Both the position numbers and the translations under genes were made by a program. The notes below the pieces were generated by a model, which made no database searches, was not told the DNA's origin, and saw only the letters and a program-made list of their open reading frames with translations. A DNA stretch of 64,000 bases from Rhynchopus euleeides (lineage: Eukaryota; Euglenozoa; Diplonemea; Diplonemida; Diplonemidae), in contig OY723238.1 of NCBI GenBank assembly GCA_963210315.1, positions 1,054,001 to 1,118,000 of the forward strand. The letters run 5' to 3'. This document shows, in pieces, positions 21,770 through 31,343 of the stretch. How positions within the stretch are numbered: position 1 is the stretch's first letter; every line of letters starts with the position of its first letter.

Positions 21770-22107
21770 CCTTCCCCTCTCTTCCCCTCAACGACAACCC
21801 CACGGTGCCCACACACTAATGTGCTCCTCTGAAAGGGAGAAAGTGCTGTGGTGGTGGGGACACTGCCGTTACTTTGGAGGATGGACGACAAGGAAGCACA
21901 GAGACATGTGACACAGTGCAGGTCGAGGGGTGTGGTTGGGGGGCTTGTGAGGGTGGGGCAGAGGCTGTCTGGAAGCACTGTGTCATCCTGAGCAGTCGCA
22001 CCTCAGATGCAGTGCACGCTGCCTCCAACCAGCAGGGTCAGGTGGTGCTGTGCTGGGAGGCAACGAGTAAGGCAGTGCACCGCAAGCACACAAGCAGAAG
22101 AGGTTGC

Positions 22108-23247
22108 CTAAGTGCTGCCCTCACGCGGAACGTCACACACAGCACGCACACGAACAGAAGAGTTGCTTGATGTGAAGACCCACCTCCCACACGGGCTGAG
22201 TGCAACACCGTCACCCTTTGATTCCACTTGCCCCAAGCACTCCAAGGTGCTGAGGTTGTACAAATGAGTGTGACTATGGAAAGACACAGCCACAACATCA
22301 CCTACCTGCGACACGGCAAGCAGGTACGGGGAATCCGACAGGGCGATAGAACGGATGCAGGTGAGGGTGGTTGTGCACCACACCTTCAGTGACGTTACAT
22401 TCGAGCACGACACCAAGTGTTGCTCGTCGTGGGTCAGGGCGATGTGGTTCACCTCGTCTGTATCAGACAGGGTGTCGATGTGGGTGAGGGTGCTGATGTC
22501 ATGCACACGGATGGTCTGGTCCTCTGACCCAGTGAAGATCCTCGTAGTTGACACTGCAATCCCATAAACAGTATCGCTGTGCCCCTCCAGCACTGTGGCA
22601 CTTGGTGTACCCTCCAAGTCCCACACACACACCTTCCCAGCACCGTCACCCGACACGAGACGTCCACAGTGTGTCCACCCTGCACTCCACACCTCTCTGT
22701 CGTGCTCCTCCAGACACCACACCTGCTCCCACGTTGCTGTCAACCACACGCTGATGGTCTTGTCGTCTGAGCATGTTGCCAGCCACGCCCCACACACTGA
22801 GAAAGAAGTGTCACAAATGACCTGCTCCCCATGTGCGAGGTGCGCCACCACACCAGCAGTCGTGGTGTCAAACACAGTGACGCGGCCTTGAGACTGTCCA
22901 ACTGAACACAGGGTGCCACACCTCGACAGTGTGATGCACTGGATATCGCTGTCGTCGTCGCGCCCAGAGCTATAAAGAGCCGGAGCCTTGACGTGTGGCC
23001 ACCTGCGGACGAGCTGGACACGATCCCCAACCTCGAGACCCGTGTCGGCAACGCGCTCTGCATCGTCCAGGTCCTCGTCACACCCTTCGATGCGTGCCGC
23101 CAGCACTGCAGCCTCCCGGTCTGCGTTGATGGAACCCGCGAACATCTCCTTGACCGCATCCGCCTTCAGGCTGAGCACGGTCCCGCCATCTGCAACACCG
23201 ACGACACAGCTCCGCCCGCTCTCCACATGACACACCGACACGTCCAT
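22108..23247 (-). CDS. Ubiquitin-like + WD40 propeller protein, array copy 3
   Basis: 379 residues, starting MDVSVCHVESG, slightly diverged from the MEVSVRHV of most copies. Seven blades. Distinctive loops are SVGQSQGR, HGEQVICDT, GSEDQT and SNVTS. In blade 5 the usual EHT is lost (LSDTDEVNHI), shortening that turn. Upstream, instead of another intact copy, there is only a 3' remnant at 23480-23585, so this gene borders a scar in the array. Confidence 0.9.
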   Translation of the reverse strand: MDVSVCHVESGRSCVVGVADGGTVLSLKADAVKEMFAGSINADREAAVLAARIEGCDEDLDDAERVADTGLEVGDRVQLVRRWPHVKAPALYSSGRDDDSDIQCITLSRCGTLCSVGQSQGRVTVFDTTTAGVVAHLAHGEQVICDTSFSVCGAWLATCSDDKTISVWLTATWEQVWCLEEHDREVWSAGWTHCGRLVSGDGAGKVCVWDLEGTPSATVLEGHSDTVYGIAVSTTRIFTGSEDQTIRVHDISTLTHIDTLSDTDEVNHIALTHDEQHLVSCSNVTSLKVWCTTTLTCIRSIALSDSPYLLAVSQVGDVVAVSFHSHTHLYNLSTLECLGQVESKGDGVALSPCGRWVFTSSNSSVRVRAVCDVPREGST

Positions 23248-23479
23248 CCTTCCCCTCTCTTCCCCTCAACGACAACCCCACGGTCCGTAGCGTGTGTTTC
23301 TGACCTGCGTGAAAGTGCTGTGGAGATGAGTTCTTGTTGCGGATGGCGACAAGCAAGATACATGCACGTGGTATATGAGATGCCACAGGGCAAGGGATAG
23401 TGTGGTTGCAGGAGTATCGGGAGGGGCGGCATAACAAGGCGTGGTCGGGGCGGTGAAGGTGCTGGGGCATCTCGGCAGG

Positions 23480-23585
23480 CGTCTCACCAGCAGGGGCAGA
23501 GGCAGTCTGGAAGCACTGTGTCATCCTGAGCAGTCGCACCTCAGATGCAGTGCACGCTGCCTCCAACAAGCAGGGTCCGGAGACA
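23480..23585 (-). repeat. Remnant of the 3' segment of a lost WD40 array copy
   Basis: This stretch matches the conserved segment found just downstream of array copies 1, 2, 3, 5 and 6 (near 18980-19080, 20490-20600, 21960-22075, 28060-28170 and 29540-29650), but no matching gene body precedes it. The match stops abruptly at CAGGGTC. It marks a deleted or replaced array unit. Confidence 0.85.
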
Positions 23586-24690
23586 CCGAACACCGCCCCC
23601 TCCCCACCCGCTCCCTGCAGCATGGATACCAGTAGGCTTCAACACAAGACAAACGCACTTACAGCCAGGCACCACTGACAGGTCCAGCCTCTGAGGGTGG
23701 AACTGCCAGGAACTTCGAGGGGGGGGGGGGGGGGGGAGCTGGTACACCCGAGTAACGGGTGTGCTCCACCCACTCTTGAAGACTTGTTCACGAGGAAATC
23801 ACACATGGTGTCGCACCGATGTGAGAGTACGACACCCCACATTGGAGGCCCCCGGCCGCACTCCAGCCTCAGAGGCTAGACCTCACGTTCCTGAGAGCAC
23901 TGCTGTCAAATGACTGCGTCAAATGAAATCGGGTGGAAAGTGTTTAGAGACAGGACACCCTCAGCACACCACATTCAAATGCAACATGGCATGATCTAGC
24001 TGTGCCACCCCGTCTAATGTGCCTTCTGCGATGAAAAGCGCACGAGACGTTGAAGCGGCGGCTGCCCCGACCTCCACGTGTTGCTGATGCTGGTCACCGG
24101 CTTTCCCGGGCAAGAGAAGAGACACCAAGCAGACGGGTTAGAGGCCCACATCCGCCCGGCACAGACCGCCGGCTGGCCTGAACTCATCATGAATGCAGAC
24201 ATGCGTGCCCCGAGGGATGGCCCCACGAGGTGGGACGCATAATGAACGGACCCGGCCCCTCTGGCAGGCAGGGTGTCGAATGGACCACCCTCCTCGGCTA
24301 CACGGGTGGTGTTATTCTTGTTCTTGGGAGGGGGCGGGGGTGTTGTGGAAGAGCCCAAGTGGGTCGCATGACACTCACACGCACACGCGCAGGTGGCTTT
24401 CTCCCGCATCGAAAGCATTAGTCGCAGGTGGACTTTGGTTCATTGCGGGACATGTTCGGGTAAGAAGTGACAAGGGGGAAGGAGAAGACTGGGTGTGGTG
24501 GGGGCTCTTGCGTGCACCCGAATATGTTTCGGTTCGCATGCAATCCCACAAGCCACAACTGAAAAGCACACAGCTGCGAGCTGCGTGTCTTGATGCGCTC
24601 ACTAGAAGAAGCTTTTCAACAAAAAGTGCATCTTTTCACATGCTGGCAGTTGGCTATTCCGGGACGAGACAATGATTTTGCCCTTTGCTC
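23586..24690. other. Intergenic region in the array break
   Basis: No gene supported. It has a G-run at about 23717-23735 and short open frames without recognisable features. This and the following gene occupy the place of missing WD40 array units. Confidence 0.5.
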
Positions 24691-26131
24691 TCAGTGCCGG
24701 ATAGGCTGGAGGTGTGTGTAGGACCGGTCGCCGTACTCCCCCCCCCTGCATCACAGCAGCGGTGAGTGCGACAGGGGTGCACCCGTCCTCCCCAAGGATG
24801 AGGTGGGGACGCTCCCTGCGCTCGAAGGTGTCGGTGGTGCCGTCGGTGTAGTGCACGATGTTGCTGTAGGCGGCACCGCCGTACGTCCAGGTGATCCCAT
24901 CCTCGGAGAAGGCGTGCCCCCCCGTGACAGCCAGGTTGAACATGGGGGCCCCGTTGTGCACGATGGCGTGGAAGCGCCCCTTGCAGTCGCGGTAGATGTA
25001 GGGGTCCTCGGCACCCATCATGGGGAGGTTGGGGAACAGCAGCGGCTGGTCGATGGTGTACGAGTCGCAGTCCTTCCAGTCCGGTGCAGTCACGAGGTGC
25101 ATCATCGACCCGTTGGCAGCCGCATGCCGCAGCATCCCGACAAACGACCCGTTCGGCAGCACAACACCCGCCATGTTCGTGTCGTCCGTCTCCGTCAGCA
25201 CAGGGTACTTCGACCGGTCTGCAAACACCACACACTTTGTGAAGGGCCCGGCAGGCTTGTCGGCGTACGCCAGCACCTCCTGCTTCAGCCCCACAGGGGG
25301 GCCCTGGCAGCCCGGCGGGGTCGACCCGTCGGTGCAGTTGCAGAGGGGCAGCGAGTAGTTGTAGTATGCGTACAGCACCGCAAACTCCCCGTTGGGGCCG
25401 AGCATGGCGTTGGGCTCGTGTGCAAACGGCCCTGCGAGGACAGCCTTCCGCTCGTACGCACCGGTGGCGCCGTCCGTCGACTGCGCGTGCGTCAGCGCAG
25501 AGTTGGCAGTCCACGAGTTGATCCCGCAGTGGTTCTGCATCTCTGCCGTGTACATGTGGTACTTTGTGGCGTTGTCGGGGTTGGACCGGTCCATCAGCAC
25601 GCTCCCGCCCCACGTCGACATGTGCTGTGCCGACTGGTTCAGCCCCGCACCCCTCACAGCAGGGAGGAACTGCAGCTCCTGGCATGTGTACCCACCCCAC
25701 CCTGCGTCGCACGAGCAGTTGCCCGTCTGCGTGTTGCACACCCCGTTGAACTGGCAGTGCGCGTCGCTGGTGCACGGGCGGATCACACGCCCGCAGTTCA
25801 CGTCGTCCTGCGCGACAGGGATCCACACAGTGCCGTACTGCACCCCAAACCTCCCGTAGCAGTGGCGTGCGAAGGACGCGATAAAATTCGTGGTGTGATA
25901 GGTGTACGACTGGCACGGGTTGTCTGCACTACTCGCAGCAATGCACGCAGCGATGCACGCGTCTGTCGTGTCAAACTTCCCCAGGTAGGTCACCCACTTG
26001 GTGCTCTCCCCCTCACTCGCAGCATTGGCCACAGCATTGCAGCCTGTGTGCCGGTCGATGACATACGCATCCACAGCGTCACCCGCCAGCAGCACCACAG
26101 CCGCAGCCGCCATCAATCCATACCCGCGCAT
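24691..26131 (-). CDS. Secreted protein: Cys-rich N-terminus, EGF-like domain, glycosidase-like propeller; probable frame slip near the C-terminus
   Basis: From the ATG at 26131 a signal peptide (MRGYGLMAAAAVVLLAG) is followed by a Cys-rich PAN/apple-like region (Cys 31, 59, 63, 73, 91, 113) and an EGF-like domain at residues 120-150 (C-x5-C-x5-C-x6-C-x1-C-x8-C). A domain rich in W, N and D from about 170 resembles GH43-type five-bladed propellers (for example GPFAHEPNAMLGPNGEF and MGAEDPYIYRDCKGRFHA). It should act outside the cell or in the secretory pathway. The frame as written reads on to 24602 with an unlikely tail. Removing one base from the nine-G run near 24738-24746 would give a tail of the form EYGDRSYTHLQPIRH and a stop at 24691, which fits better. 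Several N-x-S/T sites are present. Confidence 0.8.
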
Positions 26132-26653
26132 GATGCAGTGCAGCAAGTCTCGTTCGGCAGTGTCGATTGACGGGCAGCACGTCCCTGCAGGGTTGGGCGT
26201 GTGTGGTTGAGATACAGGAAACACCACACGCCACACACACACCGGCAAGTCGCTTTCACAAGGGTTGGGCAGGTCGCAGGTGTGTCGAGTGTCTTCCTTC
26301 CAGGACGCGGCGTACGTTCAGGGTTTGTCTGAACCGGTAGACTTATCTGCGGCACGTCACGACAAGGTCGCAACCTAAGGAGCCGACACGCACGTGCAGG
26401 TGTGTAAAGCAGGAATTTCAGCGCCGAGGTTCGAAATCAGGAACACCCAGGGAATCGGCTTCTGATACGATGCATAGTGAAAACTGAACGTAAGGTGGCA
26501 AGTGCCGGGACTGCCGGTTATCAAAGAGCAGGAACAGCAGATGCGACGAAAATGTCACAATTATTTAGCAACTGCCCTGTTCTGTCCATATGTGTGTAAA
26601 CTGAATGACAATGGGTAGATCGTGATGTTGGATGTTATCCTCGCAGTCGCACC
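26132..26653. other. Intergenic region
   Basis: No gene or strong repeat seen. It would contain the leader of the secreted protein gene and the 3' region of WD40 copy 4. Confidence 0.5.
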
Positions 26654-27904
26654 TCACATGCCATGCAAGTCATCAAGCGGAAAGCAAGGGAAGTGCATGG
26701 GAGTCACTGAACTAGAAGAGGGGGGCTGAGTGGTGCACTCACGCGGAACGTCACACACAGCACGCACATTCACAGAAGGGTTGCTTGATGTGAAAATACA
26801 CCTCCCACACGGGCTGAGGGCAACAGCATGAAACTCTGACTCCACTTGTCCCAAGCACTCCAAGGCGCTGAGGTTATACAATTTGGTGTCCTCAAAAAAG
26901 GACACAGCCACAACATCACCTGGCTGTGACACGGCAAGTTGGTACGGGTAATCAGCCAGGGCGACAGAACGGATGCAGGTGAGGGTGGTTGTGCACCACA
27001 CCTTCAGTGACTTGTCTGCAGAGCACGACACCAAGTGCTGCTCATCGTTCGTCAGGGCGATACGGCTCGCAGCATTCGTGTGCTCAGACAGGGTGTCGAT
27101 GTGGGTGAGGGTGCTGATGTCATACACACGGATGGTGGTGTCGTCTGACCCGGTGAAGATCCTCGTAGTTGACACCGCAATCTCATGCACAGCGCAGCGA
27201 GGCGCCTCCAGCACTGTGGCACTCCCATAAACAGTATCGCTGTGCCCCTCCAGCACTGTGGCACTTGGTGTGCCCTCCAAGTCCCACACATGGACCTTGC
27301 CCCGTTTGTCACCAGACACGAGACGTCCACAGTGTGTCCACCCTGCACTCGACACCTCTGTGCCGTGCCTCAGACGCCACACTTGTTCCCACGTTGCTGT
27401 CAGCCACACGCAGATGACTTTATCCTCTGAGCAAGAGGCCAGCCACGTCCCACAGACTGAGAACGCAGTGGAGCATACTTCCCGATCCCCATGTGTGAGG
27501 TTCGCCACCACACCAGCAGTCGTGGTGTCAAACAAAGCGATGTGTCCATGGTCGTCCCCGACTGAACACAGGGTACCACACCTCGACAGTGTGATGCACC
27601 GGATACTGCAGTAGTGGTGCCCATTATCGTAGACAGCGGGAGCCTTGACGTGTGGCCACCTCCGGACGAGCTGGACACGATCCCCAACCTCGAGACCCGT
27701 GTTGGCAACGCGCTTTGCATCGTCCAGGTCCTCGTCACACCCTTCGATGCGTGCCGCCAGCCCTGCAGCCTCCCGGTCTGCGTTGATGGAACCCGCGAAC
27801 ATCTCCTTGACCGCATCCGCCTTCAGGCTGAGCACGGTCCCGCCATCCGCAACACCGACGACACAGCTCCGCCCGCTCTCCACATGACGCACTGACACTT
27901 CCAT
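26654..27904 (-). CDS. Ubiquitin-like + WD40 propeller protein, array copy 4, with an internal duplication
   Basis: 416 residues. Same N-terminal domain and seven blades as the other copies, with a 14-residue tandem duplication at the blade 3/4 junction (SATVLEGHSDTVYG then SATVLEAPRCAVHE), visible as 19-bp identical words at 27205-27223 and 27247-27265, period 42 bp. Distinct loops are SVGDDHGH, HGDREVCST, SGDKRGKV and SADKS. Its C-terminus differs from the others: it reads past the usual stop into TTQPPSSSSVTP and ends HGM, and the standard downstream segment is replaced by diverged sequence. It is the copy next to the array break. Confidence 0.88.
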   Translation of the reverse strand: MEVSVRHVESGRSCVVGVADGGTVLSLKADAVKEMFAGSINADREAAGLAARIEGCDEDLDDAKRVANTGLEVGDRVQLVRRWPHVKAPAVYDNGHHYCSIRCITLSRCGTLCSVGDDHGHIALFDTTTAGVVANLTHGDREVCSTAFSVCGTWLASCSEDKVICVWLTATWEQVWRLRHGTEVSSAGWTHCGRLVSGDKRGKVHVWDLEGTPSATVLEGHSDTVYGSATVLEAPRCAVHEIAVSTTRIFTGSDDTTIRVYDISTLTHIDTLSEHTNAASRIALTNDEQHLVSCSADKSLKVWCTTTLTCIRSVALADYPYQLAVSQPGDVVAVSFFEDTKLYNLSALECLGQVESEFHAVALSPCGRCIFTSSNPSVNVRAVCDVPRECTTQPPSSSSVTPMHFPCFPLDDLHGM

Positions 27905-28220
27905 CCTTCCCCTGGAACGACAACCCCGCGGTCCTCACGCACACACGTGCTCTTCTGACGTGGGTGAAGGTGCTGTGTTGGTGTGCAACAGGGGCGTGAT
28001 GTGGCATACAGAAGGATCAACGGGCAGTGTGGTTGGAGGGGCTTGGGAGGGTGGGGGGGCAGAGGCTGTCTGGAAGCACTGTGTCATCCTGAGCAGTCGC
28101 ACCTCAGATGCAGTGCACGCTGCCTCCAACCAGCAGGGTCAGGAGGTGCTGTGCTGGGAGGCAACGAGCAAGGCAGTGCACCGCAAGCACACAAGCAGAA
28201 CAGGTTGCCTAAGTGCTGCC

Positions 28221-29345
28221 CTAACGCAGAACGTCACACACAGCACGCACACGACAAGAAGAGTTGATTGGTGTGAAGACCCACCTCCCACAGGGGCTGA
28301 GTGACATGCAGTATCCCTCCGACTCCACTTGTCCCAAGCACTGCAAGGTGCTGAGCTTGTACAATTTGGTGTGGCCAGAAAAGCACACTGCCACAACATC
28401 ACCTGGCTGTGACACGGCGACCAGGGACGGGGTATCACATAGTTCGATGGCACGGATGCAGGTAAGGGTTAATGTGCACCACACCTTCAGTGACTCGTCA
28501 AAAGAGCACGACACCAGGTGCTGCTCGTCCTGAGTCAGCGCGATATAGCACACGGATTCTGTGTGCTCAGATAAAGTGTCGGTGTGAGTGAGGGTGCTGA
28601 CGTCATACACACGAATGGTCTTGTCCCACGACCCGGTGAAGATCCTCGTAGTTGACACTGCAATCCCATCAACAGTATCGCTGTGCCCCTCCAGCACTGT
28701 GGCACTTGGTGTGCCCTCCAAGTCCCACACACACACTTTCCCACCTTCATCACCCGACACGAGACGTCCACAGTGTGTCCATGCTGCACTCCACACTGCT
28801 CTGTCGTGCTCCTCCAGACACCACACCTGTCCCCACGTTGCTGTCAGCCACACGCAGATAGTCTTGCCGTCTGAGCACGTTGCCAGCCACCTCCCACAGA
28901 CTGAGAACGCGGTGGAGTAATTGCATTCCTCCCCGTGTGAGAGCTCCGCCACCACACCAGCAGTCGTGGTGTCAAACACAGTGATGCATCCGGTCTCATA
29001 CCCGACTGAACACAGGGTGCCACACCTCGACAGTGTGGCAGACTGGACAGGGTCACCTTGCCCACAGTTGTAAACGGCCGGAGCCTTGACGTGTGGCCAC
29101 CTGCGGACGAGCTGGACACGATCCCCAACCTCGAGACCCGTGTTGGCAACGCGCTCTGCATCGTCCAGGTCCTCGTCACACCCTTCGATGCGTGCCGCCA
29201 GCCCTGCAGCCTCCCGGTCTGCGTTGATGGAACCCGCGAACATCTCCTTGACCGCATCCGCCTTCAGGCTGAGCACGGTCCCGCCATCCGCAACATCGAC
29301 GACACAGCTCCGCCCGCTCTCCACATGGCGCACTGACACTTCCAT
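28221..29345 (-). CDS. Ubiquitin-like + WD40 propeller protein, array copy 5
   Basis: About 374 residues from the ATG at 29345, chosen because it aligns with the start of every other copy; an in-frame ATG at 29408 lies in untranslated-looking sequence. One change in the N-terminal domain (VDVADGG). Distinct loops are SVGYETGC, HGEECNYST, HDRAVWSAAW, SGDEGGKV, GSWDKT, HTESVCYI and SFDES. It ends CDVLR, five codons earlier than most copies, because CGT GAG has become CGT TAG. Confidence 0.9.
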   Translation of the reverse strand: MEVSVRHVESGRSCVVDVADGGTVLSLKADAVKEMFAGSINADREAAGLAARIEGCDEDLDDAERVANTGLEVGDRVQLVRRWPHVKAPAVYNCGQGDPVQSATLSRCGTLCSVGYETGCITVFDTTTAGVVAELSHGEECNYSTAFSVCGRWLATCSDGKTICVWLTATWGQVWCLEEHDRAVWSAAWTHCGRLVSGDEGGKVCVWDLEGTPSATVLEGHSDTVDGIAVSTTRIFTGSWDKTIRVYDVSTLTHTDTLSEHTESVCYIALTQDEQHLVSCSFDESLKVWCTLTLTCIRAIELCDTPSLVAVSQPGDVVAVCFSGHTKLYKLSTLQCLGQVESEGYCMSLSPCGRWVFTPINSSCRVRAVCDVLR

Positions 29346-29685
29346 CCTTCCCCTCTCTTCCCTCAACGACAACCCCACGGTCCCCACGCACAGGCGCTCG
29401 TCTGACATGGGTGAAGATGCTGTGCTTGTGGACGCAGTGTTGCAACTTCAAAGAACCACAGGCACGCGGCTCACATGATGTAAGATCTACAGGACAGGGC
29501 AAGCGGCACTGATAGAGGGGCTTGGGAGGGTGGGGGCAGAGGCTGTCTGGAAGCACTGTGTCATCCTGAGCAGTCGCACCTCAGATGCAGTGCACGCTGC
29601 CTCCAACCAGCAGGGTCAGGAGGTGCTGTGCTGGGAGGCAACGAGCAAGGCAGTGCACCGCAAGCACACAAGCAGAAGAGGTTGC

Positions 29686-30819
29686 CTAAGTGCTGCCCTC
29701 ACGCGGAACGTCACACACAGCACACACAGACACAGAATCACCGCTTGATGTGAAGACCCACCTCCCACACGGGCTGAGTGCAACACCGACACCCTTTGAC
29801 TCAACTTGTCCCAAGCACTGCAAGGTGCTGAGCTTGTACAACTTGGTGTGATTGTTCAAGGACACAGCCACAACATCACCTGGCTGAGACACGGCAAGCA
29901 TGGATGGGCAATCAGACAGGACCACAGAACGGATGCAGCTGAGGGTGGTTGTGCACCACACCTTCAGTGACTTGTCAAAAGAGCACGACACCAGGTGCTG
30001 CTCGTCGTTCGTCAGCGCGATGTGGTTCACACCACCTGTGTGCTCAGACAAGGTGTCGGTGTGGGTGAGGGTGCTGATATCATACACACGGATGGTCTTG
30101 TCCTCTGACCCGGTGAAGATCCTCGTAGTTGACACTGCGATCCCAAAAACAGTAGCGCTGTGCCCCTCCAGCACTGTGGCACTTGGTGTGCCCTCCAAGT
30201 CCCACACACACACCTTCCCAGCTTCGTCACCCGACACGAGACGTCCACAGTGTGTCCACCCTGCACTCCACACCTCTCTGTCGTGCTCCTTCAGACACCA
30301 CACCTGTTCCCACGTTGCTGTCAGCCACACGCAGATGGTCTTGTCCTGTGAGCACGTTGCCAGCCACGTCCCACAGACTGAGAACGCAGTGTAGTAAATG
30401 GCGTCGTCCCCATGTGTCAGGTGCGCCACCACACCAGCAGTCGTGGTGTCAAACACAGTGATGCCTTCATCGTACCCCACTGAACACAGGGTGCCACACC
30501 TCGACAGTGTGATGCACTCAACAGCCTCCCCATGCATAGGGTTGTAGACAGCGGGAGCCTTGACGTGTGGCCACCTGCGGACGAGCTGGACCCCATCCCC
30601 AACCTCGAGACCCGTGTTGGCAACGCGCTCTGCATCGTCCAGGTCCTCGTCACACCCTTCGATGCGTGCCGCCAGCCCTGCAGCCTCCCGGTCTGCGTTG
30701 ATGGAACCCGCGAACATCTCCTTGACCGCATCCGCCTTCAGGCTGAGCACGGTCCCGCCATCCGCAACACCGACGACACAGCTCCGCCCGCTCTCCACAT
30801 GATGAATTGTCAGTTCCAT
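29686..30819 (-). CDS. Ubiquitin-like + WD40 propeller protein, array copy 6 (first of the array)
   Basis: 377 residues, starting MELTIHHVESG; the first eight residues have drifted from the consensus while the rest of the ubiquitin-like domain is unchanged. Distinct loops are SVGYDEG, HGDDAIYYT, SGDEAGKV, GSEDKT, HTGGVNHI and SFDKS. As the 5'-most unit on the minus strand it has unique upstream sequence. Confidence 0.9.
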   Translation of the reverse strand: MELTIHHVESGRSCVVGVADGGTVLSLKADAVKEMFAGSINADREAAGLAARIEGCDEDLDDAERVANTGLEVGDGVQLVRRWPHVKAPAVYNPMHGEAVECITLSRCGTLCSVGYDEGITVFDTTTAGVVAHLTHGDDAIYYTAFSVCGTWLATCSQDKTICVWLTATWEQVWCLKEHDREVWSAGWTHCGRLVSGDEAGKVCVWDLEGTPSATVLEGHSATVFGIAVSTTRIFTGSEDKTIRVYDISTLTHTDTLSEHTGGVNHIALTNDEQHLVSCSFDKSLKVWCTTTLSCIRSVVLSDCPSMLAVSQPGDVVAVSLNNHTKLYKLSTLQCLGQVESKGVGVALSPCGRWVFTSSGDSVSVCAVCDVPREGST

Positions 30820-31343
30820 CGTGTCCCTCTTTTCCCCTCAACGACAACCCCACGGTCCTCACGCACAGGCGCTCTTCTGACATGGGTGCTGTGTGGGTGG
30901 GTTCGCCACGGCTGGAACCAGCAACACAGGCACGTGATGTGCGACACTCCACAGGGCAAGGGGCAACACGGCTGGACCTGCCTGTCCGGTGCAACATCCG
31001 GCCAGCATTTTACAGTCTATCACAGTGCCGAACACACCGACCACGCCACACCCCCCCCCCCGGGCCCCCCCCCCCCCCCACCCCCATGCCCTCTTGATCC
31101 GACAGCCACTGCACACCACACACACACTCTCTCTCTTGGCTATGCTGCACGCCCTCCTCCCCGGAGTGGCACTGAGTTGGCCCCACACTCTAACCCGAGT
31201 GGGGCCTCCGCTGTGACGTAGAAATGGGCGGGGGTGGGCTATGATCCGTGCAGGATCTCCCCACACAAAACGTGGTCACACCACACACACACCCTCTCTC
31301 TCTACTTCACAGGACGCACAGGACCTCATGCCCACCGCAGCCC
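30820..31343. other. Intergenic region with C-run and a dispersed repeat
   Basis: No gene supported. It contains a C-run near 31051-31085 and, at 31192-31302, a copy of a sequence found inverted at 42285-42396. Confidence 0.55.
31192..31302 (+). repeat. ~110-bp repeat, copy A
   Basis: It starts AACCCGAGTGGGGCCTCCGC and ends in a CT microsatellite. The inverse complement at 42285-42396 differs by only a few bases. The core can fold (GATCC-TGCAC-GGATC). It could be part of a small RNA gene or a mobile element end; nothing in the sequence decides. Confidence 0.75.

Noticed and set aside
24803-26170. 455-codon plus-strand frame
   Set aside because: Antisense shadow of the secreted EGF/glycosidase-like gene, whose minus-strand protein has clear domains.
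26425-26445. tRNA B-box-like GGTTCGAAATC
   Set aside because: The box is one base off and no A-box or cloverleaf can be drawn around it.
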